A stretch of DNA of 64,000 nt from Ignavibacteriota bacterium. GTDB taxonomy: Bacteria; Bacteroidota; Ignavibacteria; UBA10030; BY39. A program made the translations under genes and the position numbers. The notes below the pieces were generated by a model. The model was not told the DNA's origin and did no database searches. It saw nothing but the letters and a program-made list of their open reading frames with translations. Shown piece by piece: positions 1 through 9,529 of the stretch (position 1 is the stretch's first letter; every line of letters begins with the position of its first letter). The stretch lies in assembly GCA_003327435.1 (NCBI GenBank), contig QOQV01000009.1:62001-126000 (forward strand). The letters are read 5' to 3'.

Positions 1-2
1 TG

Positions 3-305
3 GACACCAATAATGTAATCATCACACGAGGCGCAAATGGTTGTACACTTTACAAGGATGTCCATAAAAAAATTCATAAATATGAATATAAAATAGAAAA
101 TAATATCAAAACAGTTGATACAACTGGTTGTGGTGATGTCTTTGCAGCAGCTTATTGTGCTAAATATCTTTATGTAAAAGATGTTGAGCAATCGGTTGAA
201 TATGCAAATAGAGTCGCTTCATTTAAAGCGACATTAAGTTCATCAGGTGAATTAAAAAAATTATCTGAATATAGAATAAAAAACAACAAAAAGTCGGAGA
301 AATAA
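3..305 (+). CDS. PfkB-family sugar kinase, C-terminal part
   Basis: This reading frame is open from the left edge to a TAA at 303-305 and gives about 100 residues. It contains DTTGCGD followed by VFAAAY near position 117, which is the second PfkB signature. In that motif the Asp is the catalytic base and the glycines form the anion hole. The usual motif is GAGD, so GCGD is a small departure. Ribokinase/fructokinase-family enzymes phosphorylate sugars or nucleosides in the cytoplasm; the substrate cannot be told from this fragment. The stop lies three bases before dapB, so the two are probably co-transcribed. The N-terminus is outside the window. Confidence 0.8.
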   Translation, partial: DTNNVIITRGANGCTLYKDVHKKIHKYEYKIENNIKTVDTTGCGDVFAAAYCAKYLYVKDVEQSVEYANRVASFKATLSSSGELKKLSEYRIKNNKKSEK

Positions 306-307
306 TT

Positions 308-1045
308 ATGAGAATTGCTATAATCGGTTATGGTAAAATGGGCAAAGAGATTGAACAGGTAGCCAGTGAAAAAGGAATTGAAATAGGAATGATTATTAAA
401 GAAGAAGAAAATTTCGAAGGCGCTGCAATTACAAAAAAGAATTTGAAAAATATTGATGTGTGCTTGGAGTTTACAAATCCAAATTCAGTTTTGAGTAATA
501 TTGAAGCTGCGATAAAAGCAGGGAAAAATATTGTAGTTGGTACAACAGGATGGTATGACAAGCTTGAAGAAGTTAAAAAAATGGTAAAGAAAAGTGATAT
601 TGGTTTGCTTTATTCACCAAACTTTTCTCTGGGTATAAATATATTTTATCGGATTCTAAATACTGCATCAAATATTTTCAATAACTTTGATGAATATGAT
701 ATTTTAGTATCAGAAATTCACCATCGCAATAAAATGGATAGCCCAAGTGGTACTGCATTGGCAATTGCTCAAATTATAATGCAGAATATCAAGAGAAAAA
801 AAGAAATACTTCATGAAACTGCTCATGGTGCCATAAAGCCGAATCAATTGCATGTAATATCTGCACGGGCAGGTACATTTGTAGGAAAACATTCCGTCAT
901 TTTTGATTCTGAAGCAGATTTTATTGAAATCGTTCACACTGCAAAGAATCGAAGAGGATTTGCACTCGGAGCACTTCTCGCAGCTGAATGGCTCAACGGG
1001 AAAAAAGGAATTTTTACAATGAAAGATGTGATGTCATCAATTTAA
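308..1045 (+). CDS. dapB: 4-hydroxy-tetrahydrodipicolinate reductase
   Basis: DapB reduces 4-hydroxy-tetrahydrodipicolinate with NAD(P)H in the cytoplasm, the second committed step of lysine and meso-diaminopimelate synthesis. The 245-residue protein starts with a Rossmann loop, GYGKMG at residues 7-12. Near residues 136-150 it carries the family signature EIHHRNKMDSPSGTA, which holds the catalytic His pair, the Lys and the substrate-binding SGT. It is somewhat shorter than the E. coli enzyme (about 273), as is common in Bacteroidota-type DapB. It is followed after 12 bases by dapA and then dapD, forming a compact DAP operon. The ATG is preceded by GGAG at 297-300. Confidence 0.95.
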   Translation: MRIAIIGYGKMGKEIEQVASEKGIEIGMIIKEEENFEGAAITKKNLKNIDVCLEFTNPNSVLSNIEAAIKAGKNIVVGTTGWYDKLEEVKKMVKKSDIGLLYSPNFSLGINIFYRILNTASNIFNNFDEYDILVSEIHHRNKMDSPSGTALAIAQIIMQNIKRKKEILHETAHGAIKPNQLHVISARAGTFVGKHSVIFDSEADFIEIVHTAKNRRGFALGALLAAEWLNGKKGIFTMKDVMSSI

Positions 1046-1057
1046 AAGGATAATGAA

Positions 1058-1945
1058 ATGAAAAGGAAATTATTATTTCGGGGTACTGGCACTGCACTCG
1101 TAACACCTTTTAAACCAAGTGGTGAAATTGATAATGTATCTCTGAAACGCTTGCTTGATTTTCAAATTCAAAAAGGTGTAGAGGCAATTATTCCCGCTGG
1201 TACAACTGGTGAAAGTGCTTCTCTTTCTGAAGCAGAACAAATATCTCTAATTAATCTTGTTGTTCAGCATGCAAAAGGTAAAGTTAAAATTATTGCTGGT
1301 GCTGGAGCGAATGATACAAGTAAGGCTATTAAACTTGCAAAGCTTGCATATGCAACCGGTGCAGATGCAATTCTATCGGTGGCTCCTTACTACAATAAAC
1401 CAACACAGGAAGGCATATTCCGTCATTATCAAATGATTGCCGAGGAAGTTCCGGTTATCGTTTATAATGTTCCGGGTAGAACATCCTGTAATATTGAGGC
1501 AGAAACTACATTACGAATTGCTGAAGAAATTCCAAATGTAATTGGAATTAAAGAAGCTTCCGGTAACATTTCTCAGATAATGGAAATTTTAAGAAACCGA
1601 CCTGAAGGATTTGGTGTCTGGTCAGGTGATGATGCTATTACACTACCTTTAATTGCACTTGGTGCTGATGGAGTCATATCTGTTGTTTCAAATGAAATAC
1701 CTGGTTTGTTTTCTAAAATGGTCAGATTAGCTTTGAGTGGAAAGATTGAAGAAGCTAAAAAGATTCATTATAAAATTCTTCCATTGATGAATTTTAATTT
1801 TATAGAATCAAATCCAATACCAGTTAAAGCAGTCCTTGCCGAAATGAAAATGATTGAAGAAGTATATCGCTTGCCATTAGTACCGTTGAGTGACAAACAT
1901 CGCGATAAAATGAAAAAAATATTGAGAGAATTGAAAGTAGTTTAG
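1058..1945 (+). CDS. dapA: 4-hydroxy-tetrahydrodipicolinate synthase
   Basis: DapA condenses pyruvate with aspartate semialdehyde, the entry step to lysine and DAP. The 295-residue protein has the expected TIM-barrel active-site motifs: GTTGES at residues 48-53, YNVPGRT with the catalytic Tyr near 136, and IGIKEASGN with the Schiff-base Lys near 165. Length is typical of the family. It lies between dapB and dapD with very short gaps, so the three are surely one transcript. NAL/KDG aldolases share the fold, but the dap context and the GTTGES and NVPGRT motifs favour DapA. Confidence 0.95.
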   Translation: MKRKLLFRGTGTALVTPFKPSGEIDNVSLKRLLDFQIQKGVEAIIPAGTTGESASLSEAEQISLINLVVQHAKGKVKIIAGAGANDTSKAIKLAKLAYATGADAILSVAPYYNKPTQEGIFRHYQMIAEEVPVIVYNVPGRTSCNIEAETTLRIAEEIPNVIGIKEASGNISQIMEILRNRPEGFGVWSGDDAITLPLIALGADGVISVVSNEIPGLFSKMVRLALSGKIEEAKKIHYKILPLMNFNFIESNPIPVKAVLAEMKMIEEVYRLPLVPLSDKHRDKMKKILRELKVV

Positions 1946-1946
1946 T

Positions 1947-2786
1947 ATGGAACTAATTGAGAAAATAGAATCCTTATTTTCACAACCTGTTGATCAAATC
2001 AATCGAGTTGATGCTTGCAAAGTATTTCGTGAATTTAAGGCATTATTAAACAATGGAGAAGTAAGAGCGGCAGAACCAGATTCTAAAAATAAAAGCTGGA
2101 AAGTTAACCAGTGGGTTAAAAAAGGAATACTTTTAGGATTTAAAATTGGTTTATTAACTGAGTATACGCAGGACGAGTTGTTTCAGTATTTTGATAAACA
2201 TACAATGAAATTGCGTGAATTCAATTTATCTGATAATGTTAGAATAGTACCGGGTGGTACTGCTGTTCGGGATGGTTCATACATCGGGAAGGGGGTTGTA
2301 ATTATGCCACCTGCATATGTAAACATTGGTGCATATGTAGGTGAAGATACCATGATCGATTCGCATGCTCTTATTGGATCGTGTGCACAGATTGGCAAGA
2401 GAGTACATATAAGTGCAGCGGCTCAAATTGGAGGTGTTCTCGAACCAATAGGTTCACTACCAGTGATAATAGAAGATGATGTTTTAATTGGTGGTAATTG
2501 CGGTATATATGAAGGAACCATTATCAAACAACGATGTGTGATTGCTTCGGGTGTGATAATAACTGGTTCTACACCGGTTTATGATATTGTAAAACAAGAA
2601 GTATATCGTAAAACCGAAACTCAACCACTCATAATTCCAGAAAATGCAGTTGTTGTATCAGGAAGCCGGCCAGTAAAAAATGAATGGGCAAAATTGAACG
2701 AGTTAAGTATCTATACACCCATCATAATAAAATATCGTGATGATAAAACCGACCTATCAACCACACTGGAAGAGTTGCTGAGGTAA
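1947..2786 (+). CDS. dapD: 2,3,4,5-tetrahydropyridine-2,6-dicarboxylate N-succinyltransferase
   Basis: DapD transfers succinyl from succinyl-CoA to tetrahydrodipicolinate, so this organism probably uses the succinylase branch to DAP. The 279-residue protein has a helical N-terminal domain (about residues 1-90), then left-handed beta-helix hexapeptide repeats (for example [18 protein letters not shown]), and a C-terminal tail with [16 protein letters not shown], which is characteristic of DapD. The ATG lies one base after the dapA stop, indicating translational coupling. dapC, dapE and dapF are not in the window. Confidence 0.93.
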   Translation: MELIEKIESLFSQPVDQINRVDACKVFREFKALLNNGEVRAAEPDSKNKSWKVNQWVKKGILLGFKIGLLTEYTQDELFQYFDKHTMKLREFNLSDNVRIVPGGTAVRDGSYIGKGVVIMPPAYVNIGAYVGEDTMIDSHALIGSCAQIGKRVHISAAAQIGGVLEPIGSLPVIIEDDVLIGGNCGIYEGTIIKQRCVIASGVIITGSTPVYDIVKQEVYRKTETQPLIIPENAVVVSGSRPVKNEWAKLNELSIYTPIIIKYRDDKTDLSTTLEELLR

Positions 2787-2787
2787 T

Positions 2788-3708
2788 ATGAGAAAAATTT
2801 TAATTGTTGGAAGTAATGGTCTTTTAGGCCAGAAGATTAGCAAATTGTTTTCTCTCAGTAAAATGTATAAATTACTTAATGCTTCAATTGAAAACGAATC
2901 GTATGTGGACAATATTGATTATACACAACTTGATGTTACAAACAGAAAAAATGTTTTAGGTATTGTTGAAGATTTTGAACCAGAGGTCATTATAAACACA
3001 GCTGCAGTAACAAATGTAGATTATTGTGAAACTAATAAAGAAATTGCCTGGCGTGTAAATGTAAAAGGAGTCGAAAATCTTATATATGCTGCCAAGTTCG
3101 TTGATGCAAAAATAATTCACTTTTCCAGTGACTATGTATTTGATGGAAGAAAAGGTTCTTATGTCGAAACAGATGTTCCAAATCCTGTATCGTATTATGG
3201 CAGGACTAAATTAGCGAGTGAAAATGTTTTAAAGTTGTCAGGCTTAAACTATACGATAATAAGAACTATGATACTTTATGGAGTTGGTAAAAATGTCAAA
3301 GATAATTTTGCTATCTGGGTTTATAAAAATTTGAAGGAAAATAAAATCATAAATGTCGTGGATGATCAGTTTGGTAATCCAACTCTCGTGGATGACCTTG
3401 CTTATGCTGTAATGCGAGTTGTAGAGTATAATCGTGATGGTTTATATCACATTGCTGGCAGCGAAATTGTAAGTAGATATAATTTTGCGCTTCAAATAGC
3501 AAATCAGTTTGGTTTTGATAAAAAATTAATTATCCCAATAAAAACGGCTGTTCTTAAACAACCTGCACCAAGACCACTGAAATCTGGTTTCGTAACTTTA
3601 AAAGCAGTTTCTGAATTGGGAATAAAAATGTCGAACGTTGAAGATGGAGTGAGAATTTTCGCTGCTCAATTGCAAAATTATTTAAATGAACAGAAATCAA
3701 ATCAATAA
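2788..3708 (+). CDS. RmlD-like dTDP-4-dehydrorhamnose reductase family protein
   Basis: This is an extended short-chain dehydrogenase of 306 residues. It has an N-terminal NAD(P)-binding loop (GSNGLLG, residues 8-14), the INTAAVTNVDYCE segment typical of RmlD/SpsK, SSDYVFDG, and the catalytic Tyr137-x3-Lys141 (YGRTK). RmlD reduces dTDP-4-dehydro-rhamnose to dTDP-rhamnose for surface polysaccharide. No rmlA, rmlB or rmlC is nearby; the gene starts one base after dapD and precedes serS. The family assignment is firm, but the substrate is not, because several relatives act on other sugars or as regulatory subunits. Confidence 0.75.
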   Translation: MRKILIVGSNGLLGQKISKLFSLSKMYKLLNASIENESYVDNIDYTQLDVTNRKNVLGIVEDFEPEVIINTAAVTNVDYCETNKEIAWRVNVKGVENLIYAAKFVDAKIIHFSSDYVFDGRKGSYVETDVPNPVSYYGRTKLASENVLKLSGLNYTIIRTMILYGVGKNVKDNFAIWVYKNLKENKIINVVDDQFGNPTLVDDLAYAVMRVVEYNRDGLYHIAGSEIVSRYNFALQIANQFGFDKKLIIPIKTAVLKQPAPRPLKSGFVTLKAVSELGIKMSNVEDGVRIFAAQLQNYLNEQKSNQ

Positions 3709-3728
3709 AAATGGAGCTGTAAAATATT

Positions 3729-4991
3729 ATGTTGGATCTAAAATTTATTCGTGAACATCCAGATTTAGTCAAAGAAGGAATCAGGAAAAAAGGTGATGTA
3801 GATAGAGTTGATGAGATTTTGAAGTTGGATGAAGAACGCAGGTTATTAATTCAAAAAGTCGAAACACTAAAAAATAAAAGGAATGTTGTCTCAGAGCAAA
3901 TAGCGGAACTTAAAAAATCCAGGCAGGATGCAAAAGTTCTAATCTCTGAGATGAATACAGTTAAAGAGCAAATAAAGGATTTAGATGAAAATCTCAAAAA
4001 GATAGAAATGGAACTTAATAAACTTTTATTACAGGTTCCAAATATACCTCATCCATCAGTACCTTTTGGAAATAAACCTGAAGATAACAAGGTAATTTAC
4101 AGTTGGGGAAAGGTTAATGAGGTGGATTTTGAGTTGAAACCACACTGGGAGCTTGCCGAAAAATTGGGCATAATAGATTTCGAAAGAGGTGTTAAAATAA
4201 CAGGTGCTGGTTTTCCTCTCTATAAAGCTGAAGGTGCAATTTTACAGAGGGCGTTGATCAATTTTTTCCTTGATGAAGCTAAAACAGCAGGATATATTGA
4301 AGTTGAACCACCATTTATTGTGAACGCAAACAGTGCAACTGGTACAGGCCAGCTACCCGATAAAGAGGATTTAATGTATGTCCTGGAACGTGACGAGCTT
4401 TATCTCGTCCCAACAGCTGAAGTTCCAGTAACGAATATTCACAGAGATGAGATATTATCTGAATCTATTTTACCTCTTAAATATTGTGCTTATACTCCGT
4501 GTTTCAGACGTGAGGCTGGCTCATATGGAAAAGATGTAAGAGGGCTTAATCGCTTACATCAATTTGATAAAGTAGAATTGGTTAAATTTGTACATCCTGC
4601 AACATCCTATAATGAACTCGAAAGTTTGAGAGCAGATGCTGAAAAATTATTACAAAAATTGAATTTACCGTATAGAGTTTTACTAATGTGCACGGGTGAT
4701 ATGGGATTTACACAATCTAAAAAATATGATCTTGAAGTTTGGTCTATGGGACAAAAAAGGTGGTTGGAAGTTTCTTCTATAAGTAATTTTGAAGCTTTTC
4801 AGGCGCGAAGATTAAATGTGAGATTTAAATCTGAAGGTTCTAAACCTGATTATGTACATACACTAAATGGTAGTGGGCTTGCTCTTCCTCGTGTAGTGGC
4901 TGCTATTCTTGAAAATTATCAAACCCCTGAAGGTAAAATTATCATTCCAAAAGTGCTTCATAACTACACCGGTTTTGAAGTGATAGGATAA
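3729..4991 (+). CDS. serS: Seryl-tRNA synthetase
   Basis: SerS charges tRNA-Ser with serine. The 420-residue protein begins MLDLKFIREHPDLVKEG, a standard SerS start, followed by the antiparallel coiled-coil arm (about residues 30-105, rich in K/E/L heptads) that recognises the long variable arm of tRNA-Ser. The class II core follows: TAEVPVTN, motif 2 with FRREAGSYGKDVRG, and motif 3 with NGSGLALPRVVAAILE near the C-terminus. Length is typical. It follows the RmlD-like gene by 20 bases. Confidence 0.97.
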   Translation: MLDLKFIREHPDLVKEGIRKKGDVDRVDEILKLDEERRLLIQKVETLKNKRNVVSEQIAELKKSRQDAKVLISEMNTVKEQIKDLDENLKKIEMELNKLLLQVPNIPHPSVPFGNKPEDNKVIYSWGKVNEVDFELKPHWELAEKLGIIDFERGVKITGAGFPLYKAEGAILQRALINFFLDEAKTAGYIEVEPPFIVNANSATGTGQLPDKEDLMYVLERDELYLVPTAEVPVTNIHRDEILSESILPLKYCAYTPCFRREAGSYGKDVRGLNRLHQFDKVELVKFVHPATSYNELESLRADAEKLLQKLNLPYRVLLMCTGDMGFTQSKKYDLEVWSMGQKRWLEVSSISNFEAFQARRLNVRFKSEGSKPDYVHTLNGSGLALPRVVAAILENYQTPEGKIIIPKVLHNYTGFEVIG

Positions 4992-5018
4992 ATCTAATCT
5001 CTCTGTTCATTTAAATAT

Positions 5019-6779
5019 ATGAAATCACTCTTAAGATTAATTCCTTACCTCCGCCGTTATAAGAAACCGCTATATATCGGATTAATTGCAATTATAGGGA
5101 GTAATATATTTACAGCGGTCCAACCGCATTTTGTAGGAAAGGCTATTGATGATTTAAAATATGGACTGGAAGCACATGCATTAAATTCTTTTAGTCTATT
5201 ATACTATGCCTTAATCATTGTTGGTTTTACATTGATTGCTGGTATAATGTCATTTATAACCAGACAAACAATTATTGTGACTTCAAGAAAAATAGAATAT
5301 GATTTGCGTAACGATTTTCTTGCACATTTACAGAAGCTTCATTATTCATTTTTTCAGAACACTCCAACAGGCGATTTAATGGCTCACGCTACAAATGATA
5401 TAAGTGCGGTAAGGAATGTACTTGGACCTGGAATAATGTATCCTGCAGATACTATTGTGACTTTTATTATGGTTCTAACAATGATGATTTTAAAGAATTG
5501 GCAACTTACATTAATAGCCCTGATTCCTTTACCTCTGGTTTCCTTTGCTGTCTATAAATTAGGGAAGTTAATTAACATAAAATTTCAGGATCGTCAGGAA
5601 CAGTTCAGTAAATTGACTGCTCGCGCACAGGAAAATTTATCAGGTATCAGAATTATTAAAGCTTATGTTAGGGAAGATTATGAGATTCAGACTTTTAGAA
5701 ATTTAAGTTGGGATTACTTGAAGAAGAACCTCGTACTTGCAAGGTATCAATCAATTATATGGCCTACAATGTTTTTACTCGTAGGTATATCATTGGTTTT
5801 AACAATCTATTTTGGTGGTGTTAGTGTTATAGAAAACAAAATGAGCATTGGAACCTTGACTGCATTCTTCGCTTATCTGATGATGTTAATCTGGCCAATG
5901 ATTGCTTTCGGTTGGGTAACAAATATTTTACAACAGGGTGCAGCATCTATGAAAAGAATTTCGAAAATTTTAGATACTATTCCAGAAATTAGAAATTCAG
6001 AAAATGTTGATTATTCAATAAAATCTATAAATGGAGACATTGAATTCCAGGCTGTAACATTCAAATATAATGATACACAAACCCCAGTTTTAAAAAATAT
6101 TAATTTAAAAATTCCTGCAGGGAAAACACTTGCCATTGTTGGCTATACAGGTTCTGGAAAATCAACTCTGGTAAGTTTAGTACCAAGATTGTATGATGTG
6201 TCTGAAGGTAAGATATTAATTGATGGAAGGGATATAAAAACAATCCCATTAGAAATTTTAAGAGCAAATATAGGTTTTGTACCACAGGAAACATTTTTGT
6301 TTTCCGATTCAATTGCAAATAATATTGCTTATGGAGTAAATGATGCAGATATTCAAAAAATTATATATTCTTCTGATACAGCTCAATTATCAAAAGATGT
6401 AAATGAATTCCCAAAAAATTTTGATACTGTTATAGGCGAAAGAGGTATTACACTATCAGGTGGACAGAAACAGAGAGTGAGCATAGCCAGAGCAATAATT
6501 CGTGACCCAAAGATTCTAATACTCGATGATGCCCTTTCCTCAGTGGATACATATACTGAAGAAGCTATTCTTAAAAAGCTAAAAGAGATTATGAAAAATC
6601 GCACTTCAATCATAATTAGTCACAGAATCTCTACTGTAAAAGATGCAGATTTGATCATTGTCTTGCATAATGGGCAAATTGTTGAACAGGGGACTCACGA
6701 AGAATTGTTGGAATCCGGAAAAATATATAAAGATCTATACAACAAGCAACTGCTGGAAGAAGAATTGGAAAAATTATAA
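5019..6779 (+). CDS. ABC exporter half-transporter, subunit with Asp in place of the catalytic Glu
   Basis: This 586-residue protein has six predicted transmembrane helices (residues about 15-310) and then a nucleotide-binding domain. Walker A is GYTGSGKST at 375-383, the signature is LSGGQKQR near 479, and Walker B is ILILDDALSSVD near 499. In the last motif an Asp stands where the catalytic Glu normally sits. That pattern is known from heterodimeric exporters such as BmrC/BmrD and TM287/TM288, where one ATP site is degenerate. The next gene, after three bases, is a second half-transporter with the normal Glu, so the two likely form one heterodimeric multidrug- or lipid-type exporter. The substrate is not evident. 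Confidence 0.88.
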   Translation: MKSLLRLIPYLRRYKKPLYIGLIAIIGSNIFTAVQPHFVGKAIDDLKYGLEAHALNSFSLLYYALIIVGFTLIAGIMSFITRQTIIVTSRKIEYDLRNDFLAHLQKLHYSFFQNTPTGDLMAHATNDISAVRNVLGPGIMYPADTIVTFIMVLTMMILKNWQLTLIALIPLPLVSFAVYKLGKLINIKFQDRQEQFSKLTARAQENLSGIRIIKAYVREDYEIQTFRNLSWDYLKKNLVLARYQSIIWPTMFLLVGISLVLTIYFGGVSVIENKMSIGTLTAFFAYLMMLIWPMIAFGWVTNILQQGAASMKRISKILDTIPEIRNSENVDYSIKSINGDIEFQAVTFKYNDTQTPVLKNINLKIPAGKTLAIVGYTGSGKSTLVSLVPRLYDVSEGKILIDGRDIKTIPLEILRANIGFVPQETFLFSDSIANNIAYGVNDADIQKIIYSSDTAQLSKDVNEFPKNFDTVIGERGITLSGGQKQRVSIARAIIRDPKILILDDALSSVDTYTEEAILKKLKEIMKNRTSIIISHRISTVKDADLIIVLHNGQIVEQGTHEELLESGKIYKDLYNKQLLEEELEKL

Positions 6780-6782
6780 AAT

Positions 6783-8564
6783 ATGTACGAAGAAGAAATA
6801 CTCGGCAAAGCTTATGATTCTCGCTTAATGAAGCGGTTACTCAAGTATCTTAAACCATACAGGTGGTATGTTCTGCTTGGAATATTGTTAAGTATACTGA
6901 TGTCAGGGTTGGAAGCGATAAGGCCTTATTTTACTAAAATTGCAGTTGATGTAAATATTGCAAGTAAAGATAAAAACGGGTTATTGGTAACAACATTACT
7001 TTTCTTTTCAGTTTTGATAATTCGAGGTGTAATTCAATACTTTAATGCGTATTTAACTCAATGGATTGGTCAGCGTACTATTTTTGATTTGCGTATGGAA
7101 ATATTTGAACATCTCCAAAGGTTGAATATCAAGTTTTTTGATAAAAATCCAATCGGTAGGTTAATTACCCGTGTTACAAACGATGTTGAGGTATTAAACG
7201 AGATGTTCTCTTCTGGAATTGTAATGGTTTTCACGGATATTTTTACGATTATTGGTATTTTGGTTTTTATGTTTTATATGAATTGGGAATTGGCTCTTAT
7301 ATCTTTAAGTGTTCTTCCAATTTTGTTTTATGCAACATTTCTGTTCAGGAAAAAAGCCAGGGAAAGTTACAGGGAAGTTCGACTTCAGGTTGCTCGAATA
7401 AATACATTTATGCAAGAACATATTTCAGGAATGTTGATTGATCAGCTATTTAATCGTGAAAAAAAATCGTTCGAAGAATTTTCTAAAATTAACGCTGCAC
7501 ATCGTGATGCAAATATAAAATCCATTTTTTACTATGCAGTTTTTTATCCAGCTGTAGAATTAATAGGTGCAATTGCTATCGGTTTAATTATATGGTACGC
7601 AGGGATTGAAGCCCTAAGCAAGGAGATAACTTTAGGTACCGTTATGGCTTTCTTTCAGTTTAACGAAATGTTCTGGAGACCGATAAGAGATCTTTCTGAA
7701 AAATATAATATCATGCAGACTGCAATGGCATCTTCTGAAAGAATTTTTAAACTTCTGGATGATAAAACTTATGTGCCGAGACAAAATAATCCAATTCAAT
7801 TAAAGGAATTGAAAGGCGAAATTGTTTTTGAAAATGTTTGGTTCTCATATGATTCTGTTCAGGGTGAAGATGAATGGGTCTTAAAAAATGTTTCTTTTAA
7901 AATTAATCCTGGCAAAACAGCAGCCATTGTAGGTCATACAGGTGCTGGTAAAACAACAATTATTAACCTTCTTACAAGATTTTATGAAGTTAGCAAGGGA
8001 AGAATTCTAATTGATGGATATGATATTAGAGATTTAGATTCTTATCAACTTAGAAAACATATTGGATTAGTGCATCAGGATGTGTTTTTGTTCTCGGGCG
8101 ATATTCGTTCAAATATAAATCTCGGCAACGAATCCATCAAAATGGATCGCATTAAAGCTGCAGCCAGAGTTGTTGGTATAAATAAATTTATAGAGAGTTT
8201 ACCTAATCGTTACCATGAAGAAGTGAAAGAAAGAGGTGCCACACTTTCAGTAGGGCAAAAACAGTTAATTTCATTTGCGAGGGCTTTAGCTCACAATCCA
8301 AAAATATTGATTTTAGACGAAGCCACTTCAAGCGTTGATACGGAATCTGAAATTTTAATTCAAAAAGCAATCCAGAAACTTTTAAAAGGTAGAACCTCTA
8401 TTGTCATAGCACATCGGCTATCTACCATTCAACGGGCAGATATGATAATTGTTTTACATAAAGGTGAAGTGAGGGAAATAGGAACTCATCAGGAATTACT
8501 GAATCTGGGTGGAATTTATTATAAATTATATCAATTACAATATAAAGAACAGGAAATTATCTGA
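6783..8564 (+). CDS. ABC exporter half-transporter, partner subunit with canonical Walker B
   Basis: This 593-residue protein has an N-terminal membrane domain of six helices and a C-terminal ATPase domain. Walker A is GHTGAGKTT near 384, the signature is the non-standard LSVGQKQL near 488, and Walker B is ILILDEATSSVD near 510 with the catalytic Glu intact. A weakened signature in the partner that keeps the Glu is the expected complement to the preceding gene, whose Walker B lacks the Glu. It resembles YheH/BmrD. After it the gene order breaks for about 170 bases. Confidence 0.88.
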   Translation: MYEEEILGKAYDSRLMKRLLKYLKPYRWYVLLGILLSILMSGLEAIRPYFTKIAVDVNIASKDKNGLLVTTLLFFSVLIIRGVIQYFNAYLTQWIGQRTIFDLRMEIFEHLQRLNIKFFDKNPIGRLITRVTNDVEVLNEMFSSGIVMVFTDIFTIIGILVFMFYMNWELALISLSVLPILFYATFLFRKKARESYREVRLQVARINTFMQEHISGMLIDQLFNREKKSFEEFSKINAAHRDANIKSIFYYAVFYPAVELIGAIAIGLIIWYAGIEALSKEITLGTVMAFFQFNEMFWRPIRDLSEKYNIMQTAMASSERIFKLLDDKTYVPRQNNPIQLKELKGEIVFENVWFSYDSVQGEDEWVLKNVSFKINPGKTAAIVGHTGAGKTTIINLLTRFYEVSKGRILIDGYDIRDLDSYQLRKHIGLVHQDVFLFSGDIRSNINLGNESIKMDRIKAAARVVGINKFIESLPNRYHEEVKERGATLSVGQKQLISFARALAHNPKILILDEATSSVDTESEILIQKAIQKLLKGRTSIVIAHRLSTIQRADMIIVLHKGEVREIGTHQELLNLGGIYYKLYQLQYKEQEII

Positions 8565-8734
8565 TGTTGCTTTTCAAAACTCAATTTTTCAATATCAAAT
8601 TGAATAAAAATGTTACATTCTTGAAGTATTAAAGTATATATCCATATCAATTAATAAACTTTATTTTGCTTTTCTTTTCAAAATGAGTTAAATTTCAATG
8701 AATAATACAAAAAATATTTTAAAAGATTGGTAAA

Positions 8735-9526
8735 TTGCCAAGAAAAAGTAAGAAAAATATTGATTCAGATTTAAAAAAGCAGGAAGCTCTGAAGAAATCC
8801 GGTGAAATTCCTACTCATATTGCAATTATTATGGATGGAAATGGTAGATGGGCACGTATGCGTGGATTGCCGAGGGTTGCTGGGCATCGTGAAGGTGTCG
8901 AATCAGTAAGAGACATTGTTGAAGCTTGTGGTCAACTTGGTGTGAAATATTTGACATTGTATGCGTTTTCTACAGAAAATTGGAGACGCCCCCAGGATGA
9001 AGTATCAATGTTAATGCGACTTTTAATGAAAGCTTTGCGCGATGAAGCCGATAAACTAAATAAAAATAATGTTTGCCTGAAAGCGATAGGTGATATAACA
9101 AAACTACCAAATCCTGTTCAGAATGAACTTCTAGATGCAATCGTCAAAACTCAAAATAATACAGGCTTGAATCTATTACTTGCACTCTCTTATAGCGGTA
9201 GATGGGATATAACTCAGGCAGTTAAAAAAATTTATTACGATTGTCGTTCAGGTAATCTGGATATCGATTCAATTAATGAAGACATTATTACAAAATATTT
9301 GTCAACACAGGGAATCCCGGATCCCGACCTTTTAATTCGCACAAGCGGGGAATTCAGAGTCAGTAATTTTTTATTATGGCAACTTGCATACACAGAAATT
9401 TACATCAGCAAGTTGAACTGGCCTGATTTTAGACGAGATGAACTTTATAAAGCCATAGCAGATTATCAAAAAAGAGAACGCCGATTCGGTATGATTAGCA
9501 ATCAAATTAAGCAGAAGAAAAATTAA
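8735..9526 (+). CDS. uppS: Undecaprenyl diphosphate synthase
   Basis: UppS is the cis-prenyltransferase that makes undecaprenyl diphosphate, the lipid carrier for peptidoglycan and O-antigen. The 263-residue protein has HIAIIMDGNGRWA with the catalytic Asp at residue 34, GHREG, the TLYAFSTENWRRP segment, and RTSGEFRVSNFLLWQ near the C-terminus. The start is a TTG: an in-frame TAA at 8720 lies just upstream, and the next in-frame ATG falls inside the active-site motif, so TTG is the only good choice. It begins the uppS-bamA-skp-lpx block. Confidence 0.94.
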   Translation: MPRKSKKNIDSDLKKQEALKKSGEIPTHIAIIMDGNGRWARMRGLPRVAGHREGVESVRDIVEACGQLGVKYLTLYAFSTENWRRPQDEVSMLMRLLMKALRDEADKLNKNNVCLKAIGDITKLPNPVQNELLDAIVKTQNNTGLNLLLALSYSGRWDITQAVKKIYYDCRSGNLDIDSINEDIITKYLSTQGIPDPDLLIRTSGEFRVSNFLLWQLAYTEIYISKLNWPDFRRDELYKAIADYQKRERRFGMISNQIKQKKN

Positions 9527-9529
9527 GTT

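Noticed and set aside
8588-8604. Small hairpin TTCAAT-ATCAA-ATTGAA after the second ABC gene
   Set aside because: The stem is only six A/T-rich pairs with no T-tract, too weak to call a terminator.
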